Of a stretch of DNA of 49,181 nucleotides, positions 33,312 to 41,792 are shown piece after piece. Made by a program: the position numbers and the translations under genes. The notes below the pieces were generated by a model. The model did no database searches, was not told where the DNA came from, and worked only from the letters and a program-made list of their open reading frames with translations. This DNA is from an uncultured Clostridia bacterium. Lineage in GTDB: Bacteria > Bacillota > Clostridia > Christensenellales > UBA1242. The stretch's first letter is position 1. Every line of letters starts with the position of its first letter. The stretch spans positions 1 to 49,181 of the forward strand of contig CALWTE010000032.1 in NCBI GenBank assembly GCA_944384375.1, read 5' to 3'.

Positions 33312-34358
33312 ATGTCAGAAAAATATTATACGCAGAGAAATGACAACAATACTATAAGACTTAGAGAACTTAAAGCAGAATTGCCTTATTTTTGTAGCGA
33401 GTTCTTTGTAGGTGTGGAAAATCAAACTACTCCCCTAACCCGCCTAAATTATGCCTATGATTTAAGAATTTTCTTTTATTATTTGGCCACACATGCCCCA
33501 CAATTCCATGGACGTACACCTAAACAGATTTCTTTAATGGATTTGAATATGTTGACAGCAACAGAAATTGAGAATTTCTTAGATTTTCTTACCGTTTATG
33601 AATTTAAAGGTAAAACTTATCACAATAACGAAAAAGCAAAGTCTAGAAAATTATCTACACTGCGTTCTTTCTTTGGTTATTTTTTCAAAAAAGAAAAATT
33701 GGATAGAAACATTACAGAAAAAGTTGATTTACCAAAACTTCACGAAAAACAAATTGTAAGGCTGGAAGTTGACGAAATGGTAAATTTACTAGATATGGCG
33801 GAAACTGGCTATGCACTCACCCCTACCCAACAGGCTTTCCATAGACACACAGAATCGCGTGATTATGCAATTTTGGCATTAATGTTAGGTACAGGAATTC
33901 GTGTCAGTGAATGCGTTGGTCTAGATGTAGATGACATTGACTTTTCTATAAACGGTTTTAAGGTTATACGAAAAGGTGGCTCTCAAGTCGTTTTATATTT
34001 TTCTGATGAAGTCGCTCAAGCATTAAAAAAATATTTAGAAGATAGAAAAGCTATAAAAGATTTACCACCTACAGAACGTGCATTGTTTCTGTCTTTGCAA
34101 AAAAAGAGAATTTCTACACGTGCTGTGCAAAATTTAGTTAAAAAATATAGTAAATTAGTTACCCCCCTTAAAAATATCAGTCCGCACAAACTTAGGAGTA
34201 CTTATGGCACGAATCTTTATCGTGAGACAAAAGATATTTATGTAGTTGCTGATGTTTTAGGACATAGAGATATAAATACTACAAAGAAACATTATGCCGC
34301 AATGACAGAAGATGTCAGGCGAAACGCTGCTAATAAAGTAAAATTACGCGAATCTTAA
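33312..34358 (+). CDS. Tyrosine recombinase (XerC/D-like)
   Basis: 348 residues. An N-terminal SAM-like core-binding domain (about 20-130) is followed by the catalytic domain with Arg I in GTGIRVSECVGL, Lys in RKGGSQ, HKLR (His II, Arg II) in ISPHKLRSTYGTNLY, His III in LGHRDINTT, and the nucleophile Tyr in KKHYAAM, so RKHRHY is complete. It resembles the XerC-like recombinase found next to lexA in many Clostridia, so I regard it as chromosomal rather than a phage integrase; whether it resolves dimers at dif is open. AGAGG precedes ATG. It reads toward lexA with only 76 bp between them. Confidence 0.9.
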   Translation: MSEKYYTQRNDNNTIRLRELKAELPYFCSEFFVGVENQTTPLTRLNYAYDLRIFFYYLATHAPQFHGRTPKQISLMDLNMLTATEIENFLDFLTVYEFKGKTYHNNEKAKSRKLSTLRSFFGYFFKKEKLDRNITEKVDLPKLHEKQIVRLEVDEMVNLLDMAETGYALTPTQQAFHRHTESRDYAILALMLGTGIRVSECVGLDVDDIDFSINGFKVIRKGGSQVVLYFSDEVAQALKKYLEDRKAIKDLPPTERALFLSLQKKRISTRAVQNLVKKYSKLVTPLKNISPHKLRSTYGTNLYRETKDIYVVADVLGHRDINTTKKHYAAMTEDVRRNAANKVKLRES

Positions 34359-34362
34359 TGAA

Positions 34363-34418
34363 ATTTTAGAAAATTTGTTTGACAACTCCACTCAAAATAT
34401 GTTAAAATTTTCTAAAAT
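34363..34418. repeat. 14-bp perfect inverted repeat bracketing the lexA promoter
   Basis: ATTTTAGAAAATTT (34363-34376) and AAATTTTCTAAAAT (34405-34418), 28 bp apart. The left arm ends two bases before the -35 and the right arm overlaps the -10. Confidence 0.85.
34379..34408 (+). promoter_or_regulatory. Promoter of lexA
   Basis: Consensus TTGACA (34379-34384), 18-bp spacer, TAAAAT (34403-34408) with extended TGT. CAAAATATGTTA (34393-34404) inside the spacer has 9 of 12 matches to the Gram-positive LexA box. The promoter overlaps the upstream extension of the open frame, so translation starts at 34435. Confidence 0.7.
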
Positions 34419-34434
34419 GACTAAGGAGTACAAA

Positions 34435-35064
34435 ATGAAAAAAAGAATTCAAGAAAAAACCGACAAATTATATGAATATATTAAAAAATATCAAGCGCAA
34501 AATGGGTTCCCGCCTTCTTTGCGTGAAATGTGTAGTTATATGAATATAAATTCCACTTCTACAATATCATATTACCTAAATTATATTGAAGAAGAAGGTA
34601 AAATTCGTCGTGGAGCTTATAAAAATAGAGCCATTGAGATTTTAACACCTAACGAGCCTGACATTCAACAAAGCATTGAAATCGTTAGGAACTACTCCCC
34701 TATTCCCGTTTTAGGTAGGATTACTGCTGGTCAACCGATTTTAGCAACAGAAAATTGCGAAGATGTTTACTATATGCCATCAAATTTATTTAGGGGTGAC
34801 AATTTGTTCATTTTAAATGTTAGTGGCGATAGTATGATTAATGCAGGTATTCAAGATGGAGATATGGTCGTTATTAGGAAGCAAGATACTGCTGAAAATG
34901 GCGAAATCGTGGCTGCTTTAATAGACGATTCTGCTACAATTAAGAGATTTTACAAAGAAAATGGCAGATTTAGACTGCAACCAGAAAACCCTACTATGGA
35001 GCCTATGTATTTTGACGAGGTTTCTATTATAGGTAAAGTTATAGGCTTAATTAGAAATATGTAA
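34435..35064 (+). CDS. lexA: SOS repressor LexA
   Basis: LexA represses DNA-damage genes and cleaves itself when RecA filaments form. The open frame begins at TTG 34375, but the promoter and AAGGAG (34423-34428) place the start at ATG 34435, giving 209 residues, the usual size. Residues 1-65 are the winged helix with recognition helix near STSTISYYLNYIEEEGKIRRG (about 40-60). The cleavage site is A98-G99 in ITAGQP. The S24 dyad is Ser133 in VSGDSM and Lys170 in SATIKRF. Bidirectional terminator at 35068-35097. Confidence 0.97.
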   Translation: MKKRIQEKTDKLYEYIKKYQAQNGFPPSLREMCSYMNINSTSTISYYLNYIEEEGKIRRGAYKNRAIEILTPNEPDIQQSIEIVRNYSPIPVLGRITAGQPILATENCEDVYYMPSNLFRGDNLFILNVSGDSMINAGIQDGDMVVIRKQDTAENGEIVAALIDDSATIKRFYKENGRFRLQPENPTMEPMYFDEVSIIGKVIGLIRNM

Positions 35065-35067
35065 AAC

Positions 35068-35097
35068 AAAAAAGGTCTTGTTAGAAGACCTTTTTTG
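35068..35097. terminator. Bidirectional terminator lexA/miaA
   Basis: Perfect 12-bp stem AAAAAAGGTCTT/AAGACCTTTTTT, loop GTTAG. Serves the converging lexA and miaA; it includes the last codons of miaA. Confidence 0.9.
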
Positions 35098-35812
35098 TAT
35101 ATTCAGAATATAAATCTAGCAATTTTTTTATTAAATTTTCTTTATCGTTTATATCCCATTGTTCGCAATTGTCGTGTTTAAACCATGTGTCTTGACGCTT
35201 CGCGTAATTACGGGTATTCTTTTTTATTTCTTCAATAGCTTGTTCTAGAGATATTTCTCCATCTAAATAATCCCAAATTTCTTTATATCCTATTGCTTGC
35301 ATACATTGACAATCTTTATTAACACCTATGCTACGTAGAGTTTTTACTTCGGAAACTAACCCTTTTTCTATCATTTTATCCACACGTAAATTTATTTTTT
35401 TATAAATATTTTCTCGTGTATCAGTTAAATAAATGTAAAAAGTGTCAAAATTTGATTGTTTTTTATTTGTTGTAAAGTCAAATCCATAAATTAAACTGTC
35501 AATATATAACCCCGTTCCACCTACAACGACTGGCAATTTATTTTGATTTGATATTTCAGTAATGCTTTGTTTGGCGAGATTCACAAAATCATAAGCATTA
35601 AATTTTTCAAATGGTGAAACTATATCTACCAAATGATGTTTACATTGCTGTTGTTCTTGTTTTGTCGGTTTTGAGGTGGCTATTTCTAACCCTTTATAAA
35701 CTTGCACAGAATCAGCAGATATGATTTCCATATTTAAATAATTACTCAAATTTAGCGCAAAATCGGATTTACCTACAGCCGTACAACCACCTATTACTAA
35801 TATTTTTTGCAT
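35081..35812 (-). CDS. miaA: tRNA dimethylallyltransferase MiaA lacking the insertion domain
   Basis: MiaA adds a dimethylallyl group to A37 of tRNAs reading UNN codons; MiaB, encoded in the same operon, then methylthiolates it. Present are the P-loop GGCTAVGKS (8-16), ADSVQVYKGLEIATSKPT, HHLVDIVSP (59-67), VVVGGTGLYI (95-104) and the C-terminal KRQDTWFKHD. The 243 residues are about 60-70 short: only ~22 residues separate GLYI from the YLTDTRENIYKKI helix, against ~85 in E. coli MiaA, so the helical insertion domain that grips the anticodon stem is missing. The ATG overlaps the mutL stop by one base. Confidence 0.93.
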   Translation of the reverse strand: MQKILVIGGCTAVGKSDFALNLSNYLNMEIISADSVQVYKGLEIATSKPTKQEQQQCKHHLVDIVSPFEKFNAYDFVNLAKQSITEISNQNKLPVVVGGTGLYIDSLIYGFDFTTNKKQSNFDTFYIYLTDTRENIYKKINLRVDKMIEKGLVSEVKTLRSIGVNKDCQCMQAIGYKEIWDYLDGEISLEQAIEEIKKNTRNYAKRQDTWFKHDNCEQWDINDKENLIKKLLDLYSEYTKKVF

Positions 35813-37731
35813 TAAACTGTCCTTTTAAACCATTTGTCTAAGTCTTTACGAGTAAATTTCACAACAAAAGGTCTGCCGTGCGGACATTGCATAGTAACAG
35901 AACCATCTGCAAAATCGCTGATTAATTTTATTATTTCTTCTTTATCCAGGTCGTCCCCACCTTTTACGGCGTGTTTGCAAGCAGTTTGTGCTAGATTGTC
36001 TAAAATTAAATCAACACTTTTTAATTGCACAATGCTATTTATATTTGACAAGAAATTATTAAAGAAGTTAGTAACATTTAAGTCTGGCAAAATACTCGGT
36101 ATCGCTGAAATTTTAAAAGTTAACGAACCGAAAGGCTCAATATCAAAACCTAATTGTTGTAGCAATTCCAAATTGTCAAGTATAAATTGCGCTTCCGTGT
36201 GATTAACATCAATTGTGTATGGTAAAAGTAGCGGTTGACATGTAATCGCCTTTTGTTTTACTTGATTTACGTACTTATCATATAATAATCTCTCATGCGC
36301 TGCGTGTTGGTCTATAAAATAAACGTCGTCATTTATTTCTACTATTATAAAAGTATTAAAAAGTCTACCTACAATTTGAGTGGACAAAAACGCATTTTTA
36401 TCCTTGATATCGTCTGAGATTAGTTGAGTTTGTATAGGTTTAGGGGCAATTATTTGTTGCTCAGCTTCTTGCATTTCGTCTTGTTGGTTATTTTGGCTAT
36501 TGAACTCGTGTGCAGGGTGTTCTGCCTGCAACTTTTCTATAATTATTTCGCTTAAAACAGAACCTTCACTTGAATGTACTCCATTTGATGATGATATTCC
36601 GTTTATCGCATTGTCAATAAAAAAGTCAATACTTGCGCCATTTGTTTCTGTTTTCCTATCGCTAGCGTCTTGTAAATTAGAGCTAACTACTTGTTCTTTG
36701 TCTTCGTGAGTTTCTTCAATAGTGGTTTCGTCTACTGTTTTTTTAGTTAAATCGCTATATAATGTTTCAGTTATAGCCTTATAGACAAATCCAAAAATTT
36801 TCCTACTATCTTGGAAACGCACTTCTAGTTTGCTTGGATGTACGTTTACATCTACTTCTTCATTTGGAATGGTCAAGTAAATTACACAAAAAGGAAAACA
36901 ATGTTTCATCATATAGGCTTCATAACTTTGTGTAAGTGCTGCTGAAATTACACTATCTGAAATCCACCTACCATTAATTATAACTGTTTGATAAGTGCGA
37001 TTTGACTTAAAATACGTAGTTTTACCTATATAACCTTTAATTGAATATTTGTCATTTGAAACATCAATAGGAATAATGTTTTGCATTGTTTGGCTGCCAT
37101 AAATAGCAAAAATGGCATCCTCTATCCCCTTACCCGTACTGCTAAAAATTTGTTTATCATCAGCAGAATATTTAATTGCTACATTAGGATTTGCTAATAT
37201 TAAACGCGTAATAAGTGTAGTGATTTCACTTTCTTCTTTTTGTGGCTTTTTTAGAAACTTTTGTCTTGCTGGTGTATTGAAAAATAGATTTTCTACACAA
37301 AAGTAAGTACCTTGCGGTGAACCTTTTTCGCCTTTTGCTACCACCTTCCCGCCTGATAACTTAATACTTTGTCCATTGCTATTTACTGTTTTTGTAATCG
37401 TTTCAACTTCTGAAACGGACGCAATAGATGCTAGCGCTTCACCCCTAAAACCTAATGTATGAATATCCATTAAATCATTAAAATTTTTGATTTTACTGGT
37501 TGCGTGTGGCAAGAAAGCCAGTTCCAAATCTTCGGGTTCAATTCCGCTACCATTGTCACTGACTATAATTTTAGAAATACCGCCATCATAAATTTGTACT
37601 TCTACTTTTGTCGCGCCTGCATCTATACTGTTTTCTACAAGTTCTTTTACAATAGAAGCAGGACGTTCTACCACTTCACCAGCAGCAATTTTATTAAAAA
37701 CATTTGGTTGCAATACATTAATTTTTGACAT
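35812..37731 (-). CDS. mutL: DNA mismatch repair protein MutL
   Basis: MutL links mismatch recognition by MutS to strand incision. 639 residues. The GHKL ATPase domain has VKELVENSIDAG, SDNGSGI and HTLGFRGEALASI (about 30-105). A poorly conserved linker (about 340-440) leads to the dimerisation/endonuclease domain with DQHAAHERLLYD, where the family DQHAxxExxxxE ends in Asp, plus ACKHAVKGGDDL and CPHGRPFVVKF. So this is an endonuclease-type MutL, as expected in a bacterium without MutH. It lies 11 bp after mutS on the minus strand. Confidence 0.97.
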   Translation of the reverse strand: MSKINVLQPNVFNKIAAGEVVERPASIVKELVENSIDAGATKVEVQIYDGGISKIIVSDNGSGIEPEDLELAFLPHATSKIKNFNDLMDIHTLGFRGEALASIASVSEVETITKTVNSNGQSIKLSGGKVVAKGEKGSPQGTYFCVENLFFNTPARQKFLKKPQKEESEITTLITRLILANPNVAIKYSADDKQIFSSTGKGIEDAIFAIYGSQTMQNIIPIDVSNDKYSIKGYIGKTTYFKSNRTYQTVIINGRWISDSVISAALTQSYEAYMMKHCFPFCVIYLTIPNEEVDVNVHPSKLEVRFQDSRKIFGFVYKAITETLYSDLTKKTVDETTIEETHEDKEQVVSSNLQDASDRKTETNGASIDFFIDNAINGISSSNGVHSSEGSVLSEIIIEKLQAEHPAHEFNSQNNQQDEMQEAEQQIIAPKPIQTQLISDDIKDKNAFLSTQIVGRLFNTFIIVEINDDVYFIDQHAAHERLLYDKYVNQVKQKAITCQPLLLPYTIDVNHTEAQFILDNLELLQQLGFDIEPFGSLTFKISAIPSILPDLNVTNFFNNFLSNINSIVQLKSVDLILDNLAQTACKHAVKGGDDLDKEEIIKLISDFADGSVTMQCPHGRPFVVKFTRKDLDKWFKRTV

Positions 37732-37742
37732 AACTTATCCCC

Positions 37743-40349
37743 TTATTGTATTTTCTTCTTTAACTCTGCAATTTTAGATAATGCTTCTAATGGTGTTAAA
37801 TTATTAACATCGGTTTTGTTTAATATATCGGCAATTATTTCATACTTAGTTTTTATTCCTAAATCTTCGCAACTATATTGCTCTACGGCTTTATCAAATG
37901 CTTTGTCTTGCACCAGGTCTTCATCTTTCATTACTTCTTTAGCGCGGTTTATTATGCTTTGCGGTATTCCCGCCAGTTTCGCCACTTCCGCACCAAAGCT
38001 TTGGTTTGTACTGCCATATTCTACCTTACGCAAAAATGACATTTGATTATCAAATTCGCTGACAGTTACTCGCATATTGACTACGCCAGGGAGCTTGCCT
38101 TCTAGTTCGGTAAGTTTGTGATAGTGCGTAGAAAAGAGCGTCCTTGCCTTTATAGTCGTCGCAATATATTCAAGCACAGCCCACGCAATACTTAGACCGT
38201 CTTGAGTAGAAGTTCCACGCCCTATTTCATCTAAAATCAGCAAACTATTACTTGTAGCATTTTTGATAATGTTAGCAACTTCGGTCATTTCAACCATAAA
38301 TGTACTTTGGCCCATTCCTAAATTATCGCTTGCTCCTATTCTGGTAAAAATACGGTCTGTCATAGCAATTTTTGCCGATTGTGCTGGGACAAAACTACCA
38401 ATATGTGCTAGTAATACGACCAAAGCAATTTGTCGCATATAAGTACTTTTACCTGCCATATTTGGTCCAGTGATAATAATTGTGCGTTGATTATCATTAA
38501 AAATAACGTCATTTGGCACAAAACGTTCATTTAACATCAATTTTTCAACAACTGGGTGTCGCGATTGCAAGATTTCATAATCTTTTATATCTTTATTTAT
38601 AATAGGTTTATGATAATCATTTTCAAGTGCCACTTCGGCTAAAGATAGTAAGCAGTCAATTCTTGCTACTTGTTGTGCCGAAACCTGAATTTCTCTAGTT
38701 TTATCTAAAATATGCTGTCTTATTTGATTAAAAATTTGTAATTCACAATTTAATTTGTTTTCTTCCGCGTTATTTATATCTTCTATGATTTTCCTTAAAT
38801 CGTTGGTCATAAAACGGACTACATTAGTTAAAGTTTGAATTTTTTGGAATCTAAAAGGTAAATTTTCGGCGCCTGATTTTGGAATTTCAAAGCAATAACC
38901 TATTACTCTATTGTGTACAACTTTTAACCTGCTCTCCCCCGTTAGTTCGCGTTCCTTCTTCTCTAAATCAAGAGCCCATTTATTGCCATTCTCTTTTGCA
39001 CTCAAATAAACATCTAGTTCAGGATTAAAGCCTTTTCTAATAAAGCCTCCGTCTTTTAGAATTGCTGGTGGGTTATCTACAAATGCTGTTACTAATTCCT
39101 TTGCCAAACTCTCTAGGTTTGCAATTTTTGAAGCACACTCTTTAATCATTTTTGAATTAAATTGATTTAACAATTTTTTTATTCGCGGTAACCTAACTAA
39201 GGCTTGTCCTAATGAAACACAGTTTTTAGGATTTAAATTTCCATATGAGACACGACCACAAAGCCTTTCAATATCTTGAAAATTCCTAAGGAGTTCAGCT
39301 AATTCACAACGTGCTATAGTATTATTTGTCAGTTCTTCTACAGCATCTAACCTAGCATTTATTTCTATATCGTCTTGCAGTGGTTGCTCTAGCCAACTAC
39401 GTAGCAATCTAGCGCCCATAGTTGATTTGGTTTTATCAATAACCCATAGTAGCGAACCTTTTTTCTTTCTATCGTAGAGCGTTTCACATAATTCAAGGTT
39501 AAGACGAGAATTTATATCTAAATGAATATACTGTTTATCGTCAATTACTTTAACCTTATTAATATGCGTCAAATCGCGCATTTGGGTTTCTTGTAGATAA
39601 TTTAATAATGCCCCACCTGCACAAACTGCTTGTAGGATATTTTCACAATTTATTTCTTTTAAGTCATGTACTTTTAATTGCCTAAGCACTGCTTTTCGAG
39701 CCGTATCGTATTCAAAAGCATTTTGTTTATGTTGATAAAAACAAGGTACTACTCCCATACGTTCACACGCTAGTTTAGAACTTTCATTAAAACTTAATTC
39801 ATCGGAAATAATCTCACTAGGGATTATGCTTACTAACATATCACTTAATCTTGAAAAAGCATCGTCACCCGTAAATTGTTGCAAATAAAACTCACCCGTA
39901 GTTAAATCTATCCATGATAAGCCTACTACACTTTCGCGTTCTGCACTTACGCAAGCAATAAAATTATTCTTACGTTGCTCCAACTGACTCTCGTCCATAA
40001 GTGTACCAGGAGTAACTATCCTTACGACGTCTCTTTCAACGATTTTATTAGGTATAATAGGCCCTATCTGCTCGCAAATTGCTACTTTATATCCAGCTGC
40101 AGTTAACCTAGTAATATAGGTATCGGCAGCATGGTACGGAATACCGCACATAGGCGCTTTTTGTTTGTTACCACTATCGCGACTAGTTAGAGTAATTCCT
40201 AGAATCTCTGATGCCTTTACTGCATCGTCAAAAAACATTTCGTAAAAGTCCCCTAGCCTATAAAACATTATAGTATCAGGGTATTGACGTTTTTTCTCTA
40301 AGTATCGCGACATCATTTCTGAATATTGTTTCTTTTCACTTTCTGCCAT
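37743..40349 (-). CDS. mutS: DNA mismatch repair protein MutS
   Basis: MutS binds mismatches and small loops. 868 residues with the mismatch-reading motif DFYEMF (FxE, about 32-37) in domain I, the connector, lever and clamp domains, and a C-terminal ABC-type ATPase with Walker A GPNMAGKSTYMRQ, GASDNLGMGQSTFMVEM (signature region), ILDEIGRGTST (Walker B) and FSTHYHKL. The beta-clamp/MutL tail follows. The ATG comes directly after the miaB stop, with GGAAGAG inside miaB as ribosome site. Order miaB-mutS-mutL-miaA extends the familiar miaB...mutS-mutL order of Bacillus. Confidence 0.98.
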   Translation of the reverse strand: MAESEKKQYSEMMSRYLEKKRQYPDTIMFYRLGDFYEMFFDDAVKASEILGITLTSRDSGNKQKAPMCGIPYHAADTYITRLTAAGYKVAICEQIGPIIPNKIVERDVVRIVTPGTLMDESQLEQRKNNFIACVSAERESVVGLSWIDLTTGEFYLQQFTGDDAFSRLSDMLVSIIPSEIISDELSFNESSKLACERMGVVPCFYQHKQNAFEYDTARKAVLRQLKVHDLKEINCENILQAVCAGGALLNYLQETQMRDLTHINKVKVIDDKQYIHLDINSRLNLELCETLYDRKKKGSLLWVIDKTKSTMGARLLRSWLEQPLQDDIEINARLDAVEELTNNTIARCELAELLRNFQDIERLCGRVSYGNLNPKNCVSLGQALVRLPRIKKLLNQFNSKMIKECASKIANLESLAKELVTAFVDNPPAILKDGGFIRKGFNPELDVYLSAKENGNKWALDLEKKERELTGESRLKVVHNRVIGYCFEIPKSGAENLPFRFQKIQTLTNVVRFMTNDLRKIIEDINNAEENKLNCELQIFNQIRQHILDKTREIQVSAQQVARIDCLLSLAEVALENDYHKPIINKDIKDYEILQSRHPVVEKLMLNERFVPNDVIFNDNQRTIIITGPNMAGKSTYMRQIALVVLLAHIGSFVPAQSAKIAMTDRIFTRIGASDNLGMGQSTFMVEMTEVANIIKNATSNSLLILDEIGRGTSTQDGLSIAWAVLEYIATTIKARTLFSTHYHKLTELEGKLPGVVNMRVTVSEFDNQMSFLRKVEYGSTNQSFGAEVAKLAGIPQSIINRAKEVMKDEDLVQDKAFDKAVEQYSCEDLGIKTKYEIIADILNKTDVNNLTPLEALSKIAELKKKIQ

Positions 40350-41678
40350 TTAATCAACTCTTCCTATCAAATTTCCGTTTTTGTAATCAATTATAGTACA
40401 ATCATAAAATTTGCCCAAATCTAACTTTTTGGTATTTGCTTTGCTAATTTTTGCAACTTTACCACATTGAACCTTGCCTATGTAGTATAAATTATTTTCT
40501 TGTTCTAGTAAAACTCGTTGAGTAGAACCAACCATATTTTCAAATAGCTTTGTGCTAATTTCATGTTGTATTTGTAATAAATTATGAATTCGCTCTCTTT
40601 TTACATTAAGCGGTACTTGGTCTTCCATTTTTTCAGCAATAGTACCTTTTCGTTTACTATACATAAAAACAAACGCATTATGGAACTTAATCTCTTTCAC
40701 CAAATCAACAGTCGCTTGATAATCTTGCTCCGTTTCGCCAGGGAAACCGACTATAATATCGGTAGAGAGCGTAATGTTTGGTATCGCTTGCCTTAACTTT
40801 TTAATAAGGTTTTTATAATGTGTGATATTGTAACTCCTATTCATTGCTTTTAGTACTTTATCACTACCAGCCTGTACGGGCAAATGCAAGGATTTACTAA
40901 TTTTGTCATTTTTTGCCATTACTTCTATTAATTTGTCACTCAAATCTTTTGGGTGTGAAGTCATAAAACGTAGTTCAAAATCTCCGTCAAAATTAGCAAT
41001 AGTATCGAGCAGCTGAGCAAAATCCACCCCGTCGGTACTATCATCTAAGCCATAGGAATTTACATTTTGCCCTAAAAGAGTGACAACTTTATAGCCCATA
41101 GCAAGCAAGTTCTTTACTTCGCCATAAATTTCTTGTGGCTTGCGACTCTTTTCCCTGCCCCTTACATAGGGTACAATACAGTAAGTACAAAAATTATTAC
41201 AACCATACATTATATTGACATATGCATATAGGCTGTTATCTCTAACAACATTAATTTTGTCTATATTTTCAATATAAGACTTATCATCTATAACTTGATT
41301 AACAAACTTACGTTGCTTTAAGAATTCGTCTAAGTATTCGCCGAAAAATTCCACGTTGTTTGCACCAAATACTATATCAATAAAAGGGAACTTCTTTTTT
41401 AAATTTGCAGCCATCTCTTTTTGTTGACTCATACAACCACAAACGGCTACAATTAGGTTTTTATTTTTCTTTTTTAAAGGTTTTACAGCCCCAATGTTAC
41501 CTAAAATTTTTTGCTCTGCACTTTCTCTAATACAACAAGTATTAAAAACGATTATGTCAGCAGTTTCAGCACTTTCCGCTCTTTTATAGTCACGTTTTTC
41601 CAAAATACCAGCTAGTTTTTCCGTCTCGTGAACATTCATTTGACAACCATATGTATATATGTAGTAAAATTTATCCAT
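40350..41678 (-). CDS. miaB: tRNA-2-methylthio-N6-dimethylallyladenosine synthase MiaB
   Basis: MiaB converts i6A37 to ms2i6A37 in tRNA. 442 residues with the N-terminal UPF0004 domain (YGCQMNVHE, NTCCIRESAEQK and CGCMSQQ supply the auxiliary cluster Cys), the radical SAM motif CNNFCTYCIVPYVRG, and a C-terminal TRAM domain. The NTCCIRE and CxxxCxxC spacing fits MiaB rather than the threonyl-carbamoyl paralogue MtaB. It is first in the minus-strand operon with mutS, mutL and miaA. Promoter at 41713-41741; AAAGGA before ATG. Confidence 0.96.
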   Translation of the reverse strand: MDKFYYIYTYGCQMNVHETEKLAGILEKRDYKRAESAETADIIVFNTCCIRESAEQKILGNIGAVKPLKKKNKNLIVAVCGCMSQQKEMAANLKKKFPFIDIVFGANNVEFFGEYLDEFLKQRKFVNQVIDDKSYIENIDKINVVRDNSLYAYVNIMYGCNNFCTYCIVPYVRGREKSRKPQEIYGEVKNLLAMGYKVVTLLGQNVNSYGLDDSTDGVDFAQLLDTIANFDGDFELRFMTSHPKDLSDKLIEVMAKNDKISKSLHLPVQAGSDKVLKAMNRSYNITHYKNLIKKLRQAIPNITLSTDIIVGFPGETEQDYQATVDLVKEIKFHNAFVFMYSKRKGTIAEKMEDQVPLNVKRERIHNLLQIQHEISTKLFENMVGSTQRVLLEQENNLYYIGKVQCGKVAKISKANTKKLDLGKFYDCTIIDYKNGNLIGRVD

Positions 41679-41712
41679 TTTTTATCCTTTGTAATCTAAA
41701 TTTTTATATTTT

Positions 41713-41741
41713 ATTATACTACAAAAAGTCAAATTTATCAA
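41713..41741 (-). promoter_or_regulatory. Promoter of miaB-mutS-mutL-miaA
   Basis: Minus strand: TTGATA (41736-41741), 17-bp spacer, perfect TATAAT (41713-41718). The opposite gene (PBP) shows a TATAAT at 41760-41765 with no clear -35. Confidence 0.7.
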
Positions 41742-41792
41742 TAAAGTAATAATATTTTTTATAATTTGTAACATAATAAATTAGAGGTAAAA

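Noticed and set aside
33312..34358. Tyrosine recombinase as a phage or island integrase
   Set aside because: No phage genes or attachment repeats flank it, it has its own good promoter, and the pairing with lexA is seen in many Clostridia chromosomes.
34375..34434. Longer N-terminus for LexA
   Set aside because: The extension overlaps the promoter and the right arm of the inverted repeat; ATG 34435 has AAGGAG at proper spacing.
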